From: Bog-159 sp049511415
GTDB taxonomy: Bacteria > Acidobacteriota > Terriglobia > Bryobacterales > Bryobacteraceae
NCBI GenBank assembly: GCA_049511415.1
Contig: JBEKYC010000049.1
Coordinates: 1-55,410 of the forward strand
Direction: 5' to 3'
Length of the DNA: 55,410 nt
Shown here: one piece after another, positions 1-7,854 of the stretch
How the letters are laid out: each line of letters begins with the position of its first letter
How positions within the stretch are numbered: position 1 is the stretch's first letter
Translations under genes and position numbers: made by a program
The notes under the pieces: model-generated
Seen by the model: the letters and a program-made list of their open reading frames with translations, nothing else
Told to the model about the DNA's origin: nothing
Database searches by the model: none

Positions 1-226
<226 letters not shown>

Positions 227-405
227 CACTGGGCTTGTTAGCCCGAGTCGGGCGCATCATGGAGCAACTCGGGCCAGGCCTTCCAAAGTCTCGACCAACC
301 CGACCATCGCTAGCGCATCCCGGATAATATATGTCTTCGCTGAGATGTTCGATCGTCCATCCGACCCCGGCCAGCCCATCCCTTAGAGTGAATGCGCCCT
401 TAATA

Positions 406-696
406 ATGCTCCACGGCTGGGACAATTCCTTTATTATGGTCGGGACTGCAGCCGCGACTCCAATCGGATTAGTATTCGTTGCCGTCATGGTAGGCACCGG
501 GTTCTCGAAGTCGAGCATCGTGCACGGCACCCGCGGCTTCCTAACGCCTGCGCTCATTCGTTTCAGTGGCGTGTTATTCCTCACCCTGGCTGTGTTGGCG
601 CCATGGCCATCGGCCAGGCCAATCGGGATCATTCTCAGCATGGGCGGGCTGGCCGGCCCTGCCTATCAAATAAAGGGTAATCGTTGGGCGGCTTAG
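406..696 (+). CDS. Small membrane protein of unknown function, possibly truncated
   Basis: Encodes 96 residues if the internal ATG (before LHGWDNSF) is used. An earlier ATG 75 bases upstream would add a hydrophilic leader without membrane character. Two or three hydrophobic segments are visible (about residues 10-30, 48-65 and 68-85). The start resembles small bacterial membrane proteins that begin with WD-N-F-MVG and a run of small residues, and these are generally longer. The protein stops abruptly after KGNRWAA, so this copy may be a 3'-truncated remnant. No catalytic motif is visible and the function is unknown. Confidence 0.45.
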   Translation: MLHGWDNSFIMVGTAAATPIGLVFVAVMVGTGFSKSSIVHGTRGFLTPALIRFSGVLFLTLAVLAPWPSARPIGIILSMGGLAGPAYQIKGNRWAA

Positions 697-837
697 AGTC
701 GGGTTAATTTTGCTCGACTGGCTTCCGCACGTGTGGGTTCCGGCGCCAATCGAAGCGTTGCAGATGATTCAGAAGGGACGAGTGAGGTGGATAGCCGCCA
801 CCAAAACCAGCGGCACAGGTCGGCGTTACAATTAGAC

Positions 838-1161
838 GTGACCGTTCACGAGAAGTTCGTCGAAGACATGGACGGTGCTGGAATCCACACTGAAGGCTAC
901 CTTGGTCGATTTTTCTGGGAAGGTCCAGCCGCCCGTTCCGATGAACAAAATGGGCCGACACTTTTGGACATCATCAAGGTAACCACAGTTCCCCTTCAGT
1001 GGGATCGTCTGGACTTCAATTACATCGTGTACCCCGTTGGTAAAGCCAAGGCAGGATGGAAAAATAACGTGGCCGATTCAGAAGACGAAGAGGTTGAACC
1101 GGACGGTTATAACGACGGCTATGCTGCTAAAACTCCCAAAGACATTGATGCAGAAGACTGA
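838..1161 (+). CDS. Hypothetical protein with acidic C-terminus
   Basis: About 107 residues from a GTG start. The frame is open further upstream to another GTG at 733. I prefer the later start because a different frame (VPAPIEALQMIQKGRVRW, through GRRYN) ends at 835, two bases before it, and itself reads like the tail of an upstream gene. The body has a WEGPAARSDE stretch and a compact hydrophobic core (LLDIIKVTTVPLQWDRLDF). It ends in an acidic, low-complexity tail rich in D and E. No signal peptide or membrane helix is seen, and I do not recognise the family. Amino-acid composition looks like a real soluble protein rather than a chance frame. Confidence 0.4.
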   Translation: MTVHEKFVEDMDGAGIHTEGYLGRFFWEGPAARSDEQNGPTLLDIIKVTTVPLQWDRLDFNYIVYPVGKAKAGWKNNVADSEDEEVEPDGYNDGYAAKTPKDIDAED

Positions 1162-1199
1162 GTACAAGGCAATACGCCGATAGCGATGGCCGCAAGTGC

Positions 1200-1205
1200 T
1201 ATACT
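1200..1205 (+). promoter_or_regulatory. Probable -10 element (TATACT) of a leaderless gene
   Basis: TATACT lies six bases before the ATG of the following small membrane protein gene. A transcript starting the usual 6-7 bases after a -10 hexamer would begin at the ATG itself. No Shine-Dalgarno sequence fits between. The -35 region is not recognisable. Confidence 0.45.
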
Positions 1206-1211
1206 CCCGTC

Positions 1212-1415
1212 ATGAGCCTCAAGAATGCGGCGTTCCTCGCATTGATCGGCATGACGTTGCTAACCGTTATGCTGGCGGTTGTGTTCATCCGTGATGTATC
1301 GGCTCTCCTTGCTGGTGCGATTGCTGCGATCACGGTGTTGACATCGTTGATTCGTTTGCTGGCAAGCCTCAGTGTCGCCGTGTTCTTTTACGTGTTCTAT
1401 AAGGCGCAGATTTGA
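1212..1415 (+). CDS. Small two-helix membrane protein
   Basis: Sixty-seven residues with two hydrophobic helices (about 7-27 and 32-62) joined by a short RDVSALLAG turn and ending in a polar KAQI tail. It matches, from memory, a short acidobacterial family that starts MSLKNAA-LALIGMTLLT and ends FFYVF-KAQ. No function is known for it. The start is supported by the TATACT hexamer just upstream, which makes the mRNA probably leaderless. No operon partner: the next 200 bases carry no convincing gene. Confidence 0.6.
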   Translation: MSLKNAAFLALIGMTLLTVMLAVVFIRDVSALLAGAIAAITVLTSLIRLLASLSVAVFFYVFYKAQI

Positions 1416-1616
1416 ATCGGCCGGGATAGGCTGCGCCCGTGTGGAACGCCGTCGTAAAGCCCACGAAGAAGCAAACGGCGGCTGCCTCGACTATTGCGCC
1501 CGTTCAGGGTGTGCTTTCTTGGGCAATTCCAATGCTGCCCATGGCACGTTTGGGTTGATCTTTACGCCCGAATAGGTGACTAGTATTTACATGCATTATT
1601 TAGCGGAACGATAAAG

Positions 1617-2025
1617 ATGGGGCATGCCCAGGCTGCATTGAGAATCACGCTTACCGACGAAGAGAGGCAAGCTCTGACGTCGTGGTCGCGGTCGGGCACT
1701 GGCGAGCATCGGAAAGTGGAGCGCGCGCGCGTGATTCTGCTCGCTTCCGAAGGACTGCCGGCCCGGGAAATTGCGCGCCGATTGAAGACCCGACTGGCAT
1801 AGGTTTCCAAATGGCGGCAACGGTTTAGCCAGAATCGTCTGGCTGGCCTGGACGACGCCGCCCGGCCCAGCGACCGAGAAGCGTATCTTGACTCTGCTCG
1901 ACGAGGAACCGCCGGAGGGCTATAGTCAGTGGAACGGTCGGCTGCTGGCTGACCAACTGGGTGATACCAGCGACGATCAAGTCTGGCGGGTGGCGCGCCA
2001 GCAGCCGCCCGCGATACCGCCTCAT
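1617..2025 (+). pseudogene. IS630-family transposase relic
   Basis: The first 61 codons encode the N-terminal helix-turn-helix of an IS630/Tc1-type transposase (LTDEERQALTSWSRS, then ERARVILLASEGLPAREIARRL). An in-frame TAG follows at 1800-1802, after which the same frame continues with the expected VSKWRQRFSQNRLAGLDDA. About 25 bases later the homologous reading moves to another frame (TEKRILTLLDEEPPEGY, then WNGRLLADQLG, then QVWRVARQQ). The catalytic DDE domain is absent and I see no terminal inverted repeats. It is therefore an old, 3'-truncated copy with one nonsense mutation and one frameshift. Confidence 0.8.
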
Positions 2026-2215
2026 GTGGCAGAACTACCGGTGGCAGTTTCCCCAGCCGAACTCTAGCGATATTGTTGCTTAAGGCCGTGGCTCGCCCGA
2101 CGCAACGGCACCAACTTCCCAGAGTCGGGCTTCAAACAGAGCCTGACGTTCGGCGAATGGGATCGGCGCCACTTAAGAAGGCGAAAATAGTGTCAAAATA
2201 AGCTATGAATGCACA

Positions 2216-2500
2216 ATGAGTGACGTCACAATTTTAGGGCCCGGTGAGTTGCACATTCGGAAACAGTTTGGTCCCGGCACGGTCAACCGGGGCGCTGCAT
2301 TGTTCGAATGCGAGTGGGACGGGGGGCTTTTTGAGGCTGGACTGTTCACGGGCGGTATGTTTCGATCGGGGCAGTTCGTTGACGGCATCTTCCTCGGCGG
2401 GATCTTCTGGGGGGGCACATGGCTGAGCGGGACGTGGGAGGGCGGTTTTGATCGCAGCGGCATTTACCATCCCAGAGGCGACAGCCCCTTTCCTCGCTAA
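2216..2500 (+). CDS. Short glycine-aromatic repeat protein
   Basis: Ninety-four residues. The N-terminal third (LGPGELHIRKQFGPG) is ordinary. Residues 38-85 are a regular array in which G-x-F or G-x-W recurs about every five residues (GGLFEAGLF, GGMFRSGQF, DGIFLGGIFWGG, SGTWEGGF). This looks like a short beta-solenoid or MORN/pentapeptide-like array of about nine turns. There is no signal peptide. It ends four bases before the glycosyltransferase-like gene, so the two are probably co-transcribed and functionally linked. The family is not recognised and the structural call is inference from periodicity. Confidence 0.55.
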   Translation: MSDVTILGPGELHIRKQFGPGTVNRGAALFECEWDGGLFEAGLFTGGMFRSGQFVDGIFLGGIFWGGTWLSGTWEGGFDRSGIYHPRGDSPFPR

Positions 2501-2503
2501 ACA

Positions 2504-3457
2504 ATGTCACGCCTGCTGATCGCCAGCCCGCATCGTTATCCTGATCTGGCGCGTTTGTGGCATCGATTTGTTATGCGCGAGCTGGCGCCGGAATTCGGGC
2601 GCCTCCACTTAACAGTGGATGCAAATATTTTTTGCGATGCAAACGCAGATCAATTCCTTCCGCATCTGTTTCCGGGAGTTCGCTTAACCTGTAGCGGACC
2701 ATGGATGCGCGACTTCATGGAATTCTACGATGTGACCTTGAATGCGCCTTGTGATTTCGTTCTTTTTCTCGACGCTGATACCTTTCTCCTGGATGGTGAC
2801 TGGGCCTCCTCTTATTTCGAAGCATTTACTGATCCAAGCGTGGCGGCCGTTTCCCTCGTGCCGCGAAAAGGCGCGCCAGCAATATTTGCACTGTTGTGCC
2901 GAGCCGAAAGTTACCGCGCTGTGCCTGCGCCGGCACTCGCCTGCAGGTATGAGTTTCCAGAGAATTGGCCGCAGGGAGTCAATCTACAACCGGGAGACTT
3001 TGCAGCAAGGGAGTTAGTCAAGGGTGGAAAGATCGTCATCAATGTCGACGCGGTTGAGTCGTCGCGCCACACGGTGAACTTTCGGGGTACGACTGGCCTT
3101 CGATCCAGCCGCGAGCACATTACGCGCGCAGTCGGCGAGCAAGTGTTTTTGCAGTCAGTCGTTCAATACCCGGCATGCCTTATCGCTGCTTACGATAATG
3201 TCCTGCTCGGCTGCCTCTATGAGTCTCTTTATCATGAACCTTTCGCGCCAGACGCCGCCGGTAGGCCTTTGGGTGCAAGTTTAACCATAGCCGAGTTGAG
3301 GCACGCTCTGAAAGAAGTTCGCGACGTGAAACAGCTCGAGTCGCTGCACGAAAGATTTCAGCAATCCCATCGCAACATCTTGCGCATGGCGGCTCGGGAA
3401 GGAGTCGAACTGTCCATACCTTCCGTGCTGCCCAATGAAATCGGCGCCGCTCTCTAA
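2504..3457 (+). CDS. Glycosyltransferase-like protein (GT-A type, DxD motif)
   Basis: 317 residues. The N-terminus (LLIASPHRYPDLARLWHRF) and a strand ending CDFVLFLDADTFLLDGDW place a D-A-D motif at residues 90-92. This is the metal/nucleotide-sugar-binding signature of GT-A glycosyltransferases. A later V-N-F-R-G and H-containing region could complete the site, but I cannot assign the acceptor or the sugar. There are no membrane helices or signal peptide, so it is cytoplasmic. It follows the repeat protein by four bases, and both sit in lower-GC accessory DNA downstream of the IS630 relic. It could instead be a glycosyltransferase-fold protein of other function. Confidence 0.55.
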   Translation: MSRLLIASPHRYPDLARLWHRFVMRELAPEFGRLHLTVDANIFCDANADQFLPHLFPGVRLTCSGPWMRDFMEFYDVTLNAPCDFVLFLDADTFLLDGDWASSYFEAFTDPSVAAVSLVPRKGAPAIFALLCRAESYRAVPAPALACRYEFPENWPQGVNLQPGDFAARELVKGGKIVINVDAVESSRHTVNFRGTTGLRSSREHITRAVGEQVFLQSVVQYPACLIAAYDNVLLGCLYESLYHEPFAPDAAGRPLGASLTIAELRHALKEVRDVKQLESLHERFQQSHRNILRMAAREGVELSIPSVLPNEIGAAL

Positions 3458-3625
3458 AGTGATAGGCCGCAGGCTCGCAATCACTGCATGCCAAGCTAAG
3501 CGGCGAGCAATAGTTCAAGTTCGCCATCGGGGGATCGGAAATCCCTACCCGAGTTTTTCAACGGTATCGGTCCCCTGTGCAACGCATCGCCGGGCTCTGT
3601 TCGACGAAGTGTTTTTCGAGATGCG

Positions 3626-5539
3626 TCAACGATAAGCACCTCGAATACCATCCCTACGGTGGCGAATGATCTCAACGCGCTCCATCACGTCGCCTTCCTG
3701 AACGCGGTCCATCACTTCCATTCCGTCGAGCATGGTGGCGAACACCGTGTAGTCGTGGTCGAGGCCGACGTGCTTGGAAAGATTGCTGGAATTGTCCACC
3801 AGGTTGAAATAGATCTGCCCGTCGCCTGTGTCGCGCCCACGCGTCGAGATCCCGATCGTGCCTCGGGCGTTGCGTGTCAAGCCTACTTCGTCGCGCATGA
3901 ACTCCCGCGAGAGGGCGTCGAATTCATCCGCGCCTGGACTACCCCCTTGAATTACGAAATTGGGAACGATGCGGTGAAACGTGAGGCCGTTGTACTTGCC
4001 CGCTTCGGCCAGTTGGGCGAAGACACCGACGGTCACCGGAGCATCATCGGTTTGCAAGTTCACCGTGATCGTTCCGCCTCCATGCATCGTAATGCGCGCT
4101 ATCGCGCCACTCAGGCCCTGGATGTAGGCCGCCGGTGGAAGGGTTGGTACGGGGAGTTTCGTTGTTTGTGCCGACACTTCCGTTCCGGTTCGCCTGCCGA
4201 GGATCTGTGCCGCGAGCCTGGCAATGGCTGGGTCACGGTCGCCCAGCGCCCTTCGCATGAGTGTATCGGTGCTTGCGTCGTTCGCCTCACCGATGCGGGT
4301 CAGGAGCTCGATACGCTCATCCCGCACGGTCATGGCGCCTTTGGCCGTTTGACTTTTGAAGGCGGCGATCAATTGCGGCAAACGGGATTGCAAGTCCGGC
4401 GCGGTTTTCAGTCTTTTCGCTCCCGCTAGGATGAGCCCGGAGTGGTCACTGCGCAGAGCTCGCATCGCGTCTTCGAGCGTGGTCAGCGCAGCTATCGCAA
4501 CATTGGGATTCGCGTCGCGCGCCAGGGTCGCGAGCATCGCCGAATCGTTCAACAATCGAGCCGCCTTGGCAGCATAGGCGCGTACCTGCCAGGTCTTGTT
4601 GGCCATCATCGCGGAGATTGCCGTTCTCGCCTGCGCGGAATCGACAGCAGCCATCGAGACCACCGCGTGCGCGCGGATGCGCCACGAGCGTTCGCTTCTG
4701 AGCAGCGGAACAAGCAGGGCCGCATCGCACTTCAGGCTTCCCAACTCATCCACCGCCGCGAGTGCCACATGTTCGTTCACGTCACCCAGCGCGGCCGCCG
4801 CGCGATCGCACGTGGGCGCCACCCGGAGCGCTTCATAGCGCACCATCGGCGAAGGGTCGGCCGTCCAAGTGCCCGCACCAATGACGGCCAGACGCCGCAC
4901 TTGCGGACTGGGGTCTGCGGCCGCGCTCGAGAAAGTGCCGGGATCGCGATCCGCGAGGGTGATCATCGTCGACAGGATCGGGATGCGCATCGCTTCTGAT
5001 GGATTGGCGGCAAATGCGGCGTGGAGCGCGGCGGTCGTGGCCGCGGCTGGCTGGTGGGGCGGTTTGCCACTAAACCAGAACAGCGAGTTAAGGCCACGTG
5101 CAGCTCCGGCACGCGCTTGCGGATCGGGATCGCTGAGCCCCGCGACCAGCAGACTTTCGGCGTCCTCGGCCCCCGGGGTTGCGCGGCCGATTGCTTCGTA
5201 TATAATGGCACGGACGGCATCGACGCGTTCCGATCCGAGCAGCGATCCGTAGGCAAATGGCGCGCGCATCTGAGCCAGCGCGGCCACGGCGGCGATTCGG
5301 GTTTGCGCCTCTGCCGAGTGCGTCAGCGGTTCAAGCATGTCGCGGCGAGCGGGGTTTTCCAGACGGCCGATCGCTCTTGCCGCGAGTTGCTGGGCGTGTG
5401 GATCGGAGGCCTTCAAGGCCGCCAGCAGGGTCGGCAGACCCGCCTCACGCGCCTGTTCGGCTTCGAGGAGCGCGCGGTACTGAGGCGCTTGCGCAAGCGA
5501 GGCAGTCGCTGCGAGCACGGCGAGAAAAGGGATCCGCAT
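3626..5539 (-). CDS. Secreted HEAT-repeat protein with C-terminal cyclophilin-type peptidyl-prolyl isomerase domain
   Basis: 637 residues from the ATG that begins MRIPFLAVLAATASLAQA, a clear signal peptide. The frame extends 38 codons further upstream, but that leader lacks export features. Residues about 25-460 are a run of short helical HEAT/PBS-lyase-like units (for example HAQQLAARAIGRLENPARR, and repeated 'DP.P.VR..A' motifs). Residues about 480-630 form a cyclophilin: ITVNLQTDDAPVTVGVF, then YNGLTFHRIVPNFVIQGG, GTIGIST and a final MDRVQEGDVM. The catalytic Arg in FHR and the FVIQGG strand are present. It probably acts in the periplasm on protein folding, with the HEAT solenoid as partner-binding scaffold. 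It is monocistronic. Confidence 0.88.
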   Translation of the reverse strand: MRIPFLAVLAATASLAQAPQYRALLEAEQAREAGLPTLLAALKASDPHAQQLAARAIGRLENPARRDMLEPLTHSAEAQTRIAAVAALAQMRAPFAYGSLLGSERVDAVRAIIYEAIGRATPGAEDAESLLVAGLSDPDPQARAGAARGLNSLFWFSGKPPHQPAAATTAALHAAFAANPSEAMRIPILSTMITLADRDPGTFSSAAADPSPQVRRLAVIGAGTWTADPSPMVRYEALRVAPTCDRAAAALGDVNEHVALAAVDELGSLKCDAALLVPLLRSERSWRIRAHAVVSMAAVDSAQARTAISAMMANKTWQVRAYAAKAARLLNDSAMLATLARDANPNVAIAALTTLEDAMRALRSDHSGLILAGAKRLKTAPDLQSRLPQLIAAFKSQTAKGAMTVRDERIELLTRIGEANDASTDTLMRRALGDRDPAIARLAAQILGRRTGTEVSAQTTKLPVPTLPPAAYIQGLSGAIARITMHGGGTITVNLQTDDAPVTVGVFAQLAEAGKYNGLTFHRIVPNFVIQGGSPGADEFDALSREFMRDEVGLTRNARGTIGISTRGRDTGDGQIYFNLVDNSSNLSKHVGLDHDYTVFATMLDGMEVMDRVQEGDVMERVEIIRHRRDGIRGAYR

Positions 5540-5962
5540 CAGCGTAATTGTATCGAACCAGATGTAGCGCAACCGGCGCTCCAATTCGGGCGCCGCGAGA
5601 ATGGCCACGATTTCATTGATACTGTCGGCCAGGTCATCGGCCGTGGGATACACCCGGCATTGCGTGCCAGCCGGGGCAACCCAACACCAGATCCCTCCAT
5701 CACCGTGAAGCCCCCTCCGCTGGCACGCCCGCCACCACCGGCTTGTCCCCGTGGAAGATTAGCACCGAAACGGCGGGAGATGTGGTCGCCCGGCGTGGAA
5801 CTGACCTCGTATGTTTCACAAATTGCGTCTTTTTGACCGTCGTGTATTTTTCAGAACAGAGCCTCTCTCAATGAATATCCAGCGTAACCTCACTGTAAGC
5901 GCTCCGCTCTAACTTAGTGTGCAGACTAATTCTTCATTCGACGTTTCGTAGCGAGCGAGATT
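5540..5962. other. Intergenic region, no gene recognised
   Basis: Upstream of the HEAT-cyclophilin gene and of the broken monooxygenase, which are transcribed divergently. I see no convincing coding sequence, RNA gene or strong terminator. The promoters of both neighbours must lie here, but no clear -35/-10 pair stands out. Confidence 0.5.
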
Positions 5963-7428
5963 ATGGTGCATACTGCGAGCGACATAGATGTCCTGATAGT
6001 TGGCGCGGGGCCCGTGGGCCTATTCCTGGCGAATGAATGCGCTCGCCGAGGGATCCATTGGCGGATCATTGAGGAGAATTCCTCACAGTCGGAGCATTCG
6101 AAAGCCTTGGCGATCTTTCCCCGCACGCTGGAGATTTTCGATATGGCGGGCCTCGTCTCTCCATTCCTCGAAACTTCCCATCGTGTCACCTCCGTAGCCG
6201 TGATGACACGCGAACGCACACTAGCCCATATGCGATTTGAACCGGAGGATACTGCTTATGCGTTTGTCGCGATGGTTCCCCAGAATGTGACCGAACGCCT
6301 GCTCGTCCAGGAGTTAGAGGGTAAAGACGGAAGGGTTGAATACAATACAAAATTCGTCTCGGCGGAGCAGTGCGACAATGCCGTGAATGTCACCGTGGAA
6401 CATAAGGGCGAACTGCTCAAAATCAACGCCTCCTTTGTTGTCGGCTGCGATGGCGCGCACAGTCAGGTCAGGCAAGCTTTGAACCTGGCGCTGGAAGGCG
6501 GCGAATATGAATCGCCCTTTATGCTGGCTGATATCGAAACGGTAACGAGCCTCCCGGCGGATGAGTTGCAGCTATGCCCCAGTGAATTCGGACCCGTCGC
6601 GATTTTCCCCATGAGTGCCAATCGCCGCCGGATCGTGGCGACTATCGACGAGATGCAAGGGGACGCTCCATCGATCACCTTGTGCGGGAGGTTCTGGCCC
6701 GTCGGGCTCCGCGGGGGATCGAGGCACGGGGCCTGCATTGGAGTAGTTATTTTCATATTCATCACCGGCGCATGGCGCAACTGCGGGTAGGGCGAATCTT
6801 CCTGGCCGGCGACGCCGCTCACATCCACAGCCCGTTTGGAGGGCAGGGAATGAATACTGGCCTGCACGATGTTTGGAATTTGGTCTGGAAACTCGGCCTC
6901 TTTCTACACGGTCACGGCAACCAGCAACTGCTCGACAGTTACAGCGTAGAGCGACTCCCGATCATCAAAAGTGTGATCGAGACGGTCGATTTCCTCACCA
7001 GGGCGATGGGCACGCCGAACCGGTTTGCGCAAGCCCTGCGCGACGCGATCATACCCATGGTTTCGCGATTGGCTCCGTTCCAGCATGCTTTCGTGCGGCG
7101 ACTCTCGGAACTTGGCATCGCCTACCAGGGAAGCCCCATCGTGGAAGGGCCCGGCGAGCGCTACTTCGATGACTCGATGCGCGGTGGAACGGGAATCGCC
7201 GGGCGTTTCCTGCTATTGGTCGACGAGAAAAACGAATCTCCGGCTAGTGAAGCAGCCAGGGAACTCAGCCAATCCTATAGCGATGTCCTAGAGTTGCGGC
7301 ACTCGGGACTTTCCGGCGTCAAGCTCGTTCGACCAGATGGCTACCTTGCTTACTCTGCCGGCAACGGCGGCCGCCCGGCTGTTTTGCAAGCGGTCCGATC
7401 CGTGCTGGCGCGCCAGACAAAAGAATAA
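5963..7428 (+). pseudogene. FAD-dependent aromatic-ring monooxygenase (PheA/TfdB/MhpA type), frameshifted
   Basis: Two overlapping frames together encode one flavoprotein hydroxylase of about 488 residues. The first frame has the Rossmann GAGPVGL (residues 14-20), the RTLEIFDMAGL segment and the DG motif in FVVGCDGAHSQVR. The second has the GD motif and flavin loop (GRIFLAGDAAHIHSPFGGQGMNTG, shortened here to FLAGDAAHIHSPFGGQ) and the FRIHHR-like stretch. The frame changes by one base around 6665-6680, between GDAPS and DHLVREVLARR, consistent with a one-base deletion. The family hydroxylates phenols and related aromatics with NAD(P)H and O2. All motifs survive, so the mutation is recent or an assembly error. 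Confidence 0.85.
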
Positions 7429-7444
7429 CCAGCGTTAGGCGAGA

Positions 7445-7740
7445 AAAACTTTGGTCCGCCGCTGGGTTCAGTCCCTGGAGAATGCCGGTCCGCCGCTCGT
7501 GACGCCAAGTGGCCAGGTGCGAGGAGTAAAGGCTCTCGCGGCGCAGCAGGGCGCCGATGGCCGCGTTGAGCGGTGGCGGCGTCGGCCTCCGCCAGGATGC
7601 CCAGTTTGTGCTCAGCGATGAAGCTGCGGCGCTTGGCGTTGGCGACCACCTTCGGGTCCGGTCGTGGGGCGGGCGGCTGGGAGGCAACGGTTTTGCCCGC
7701 TGCACTCCGGTCCGCAGCCGCGGGCAAAACCGGGGAGAAG
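7445..7740 (-). pseudogene. Transposase orfA relic (IS3/IS66-like helix-turn-helix protein)
   Basis: Read on the minus strand, one frame gives RPDPKVVANAKRRSFIAEHK followed by LGILAEADAAT, and another gives AAIGALLRRESLYSSHL followed by ATWRHERRTGILQGL. Together these match the N-terminal HTH protein of a transposase common in Acidobacteria. The two parts lie in different frames, joined near 7565, so the copy is dead. No matching orfB or terminal repeats were found. It sits between the monooxygenase and the GloVer repeat gene and may include the latter's upstream DNA. Confidence 0.65.
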
Positions 7741-7854
7741 CAGGAGAAACCGAAGGTGCTCCGTTGTTCTTCACATGGATTCCTACTCTCGCCCCTCTCA
7801 GTAATTACGACCAGGAGATCTGTCTCATGCATGTTGGCACGGAGGGGCTTCAAA

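Noticed and set aside
4442..5836. Plus-strand frames opposite the HEAT-cyclophilin gene
   Set aside because: Antisense shadows of a gene with signal peptide, HEAT units and a complete cyclophilin domain.
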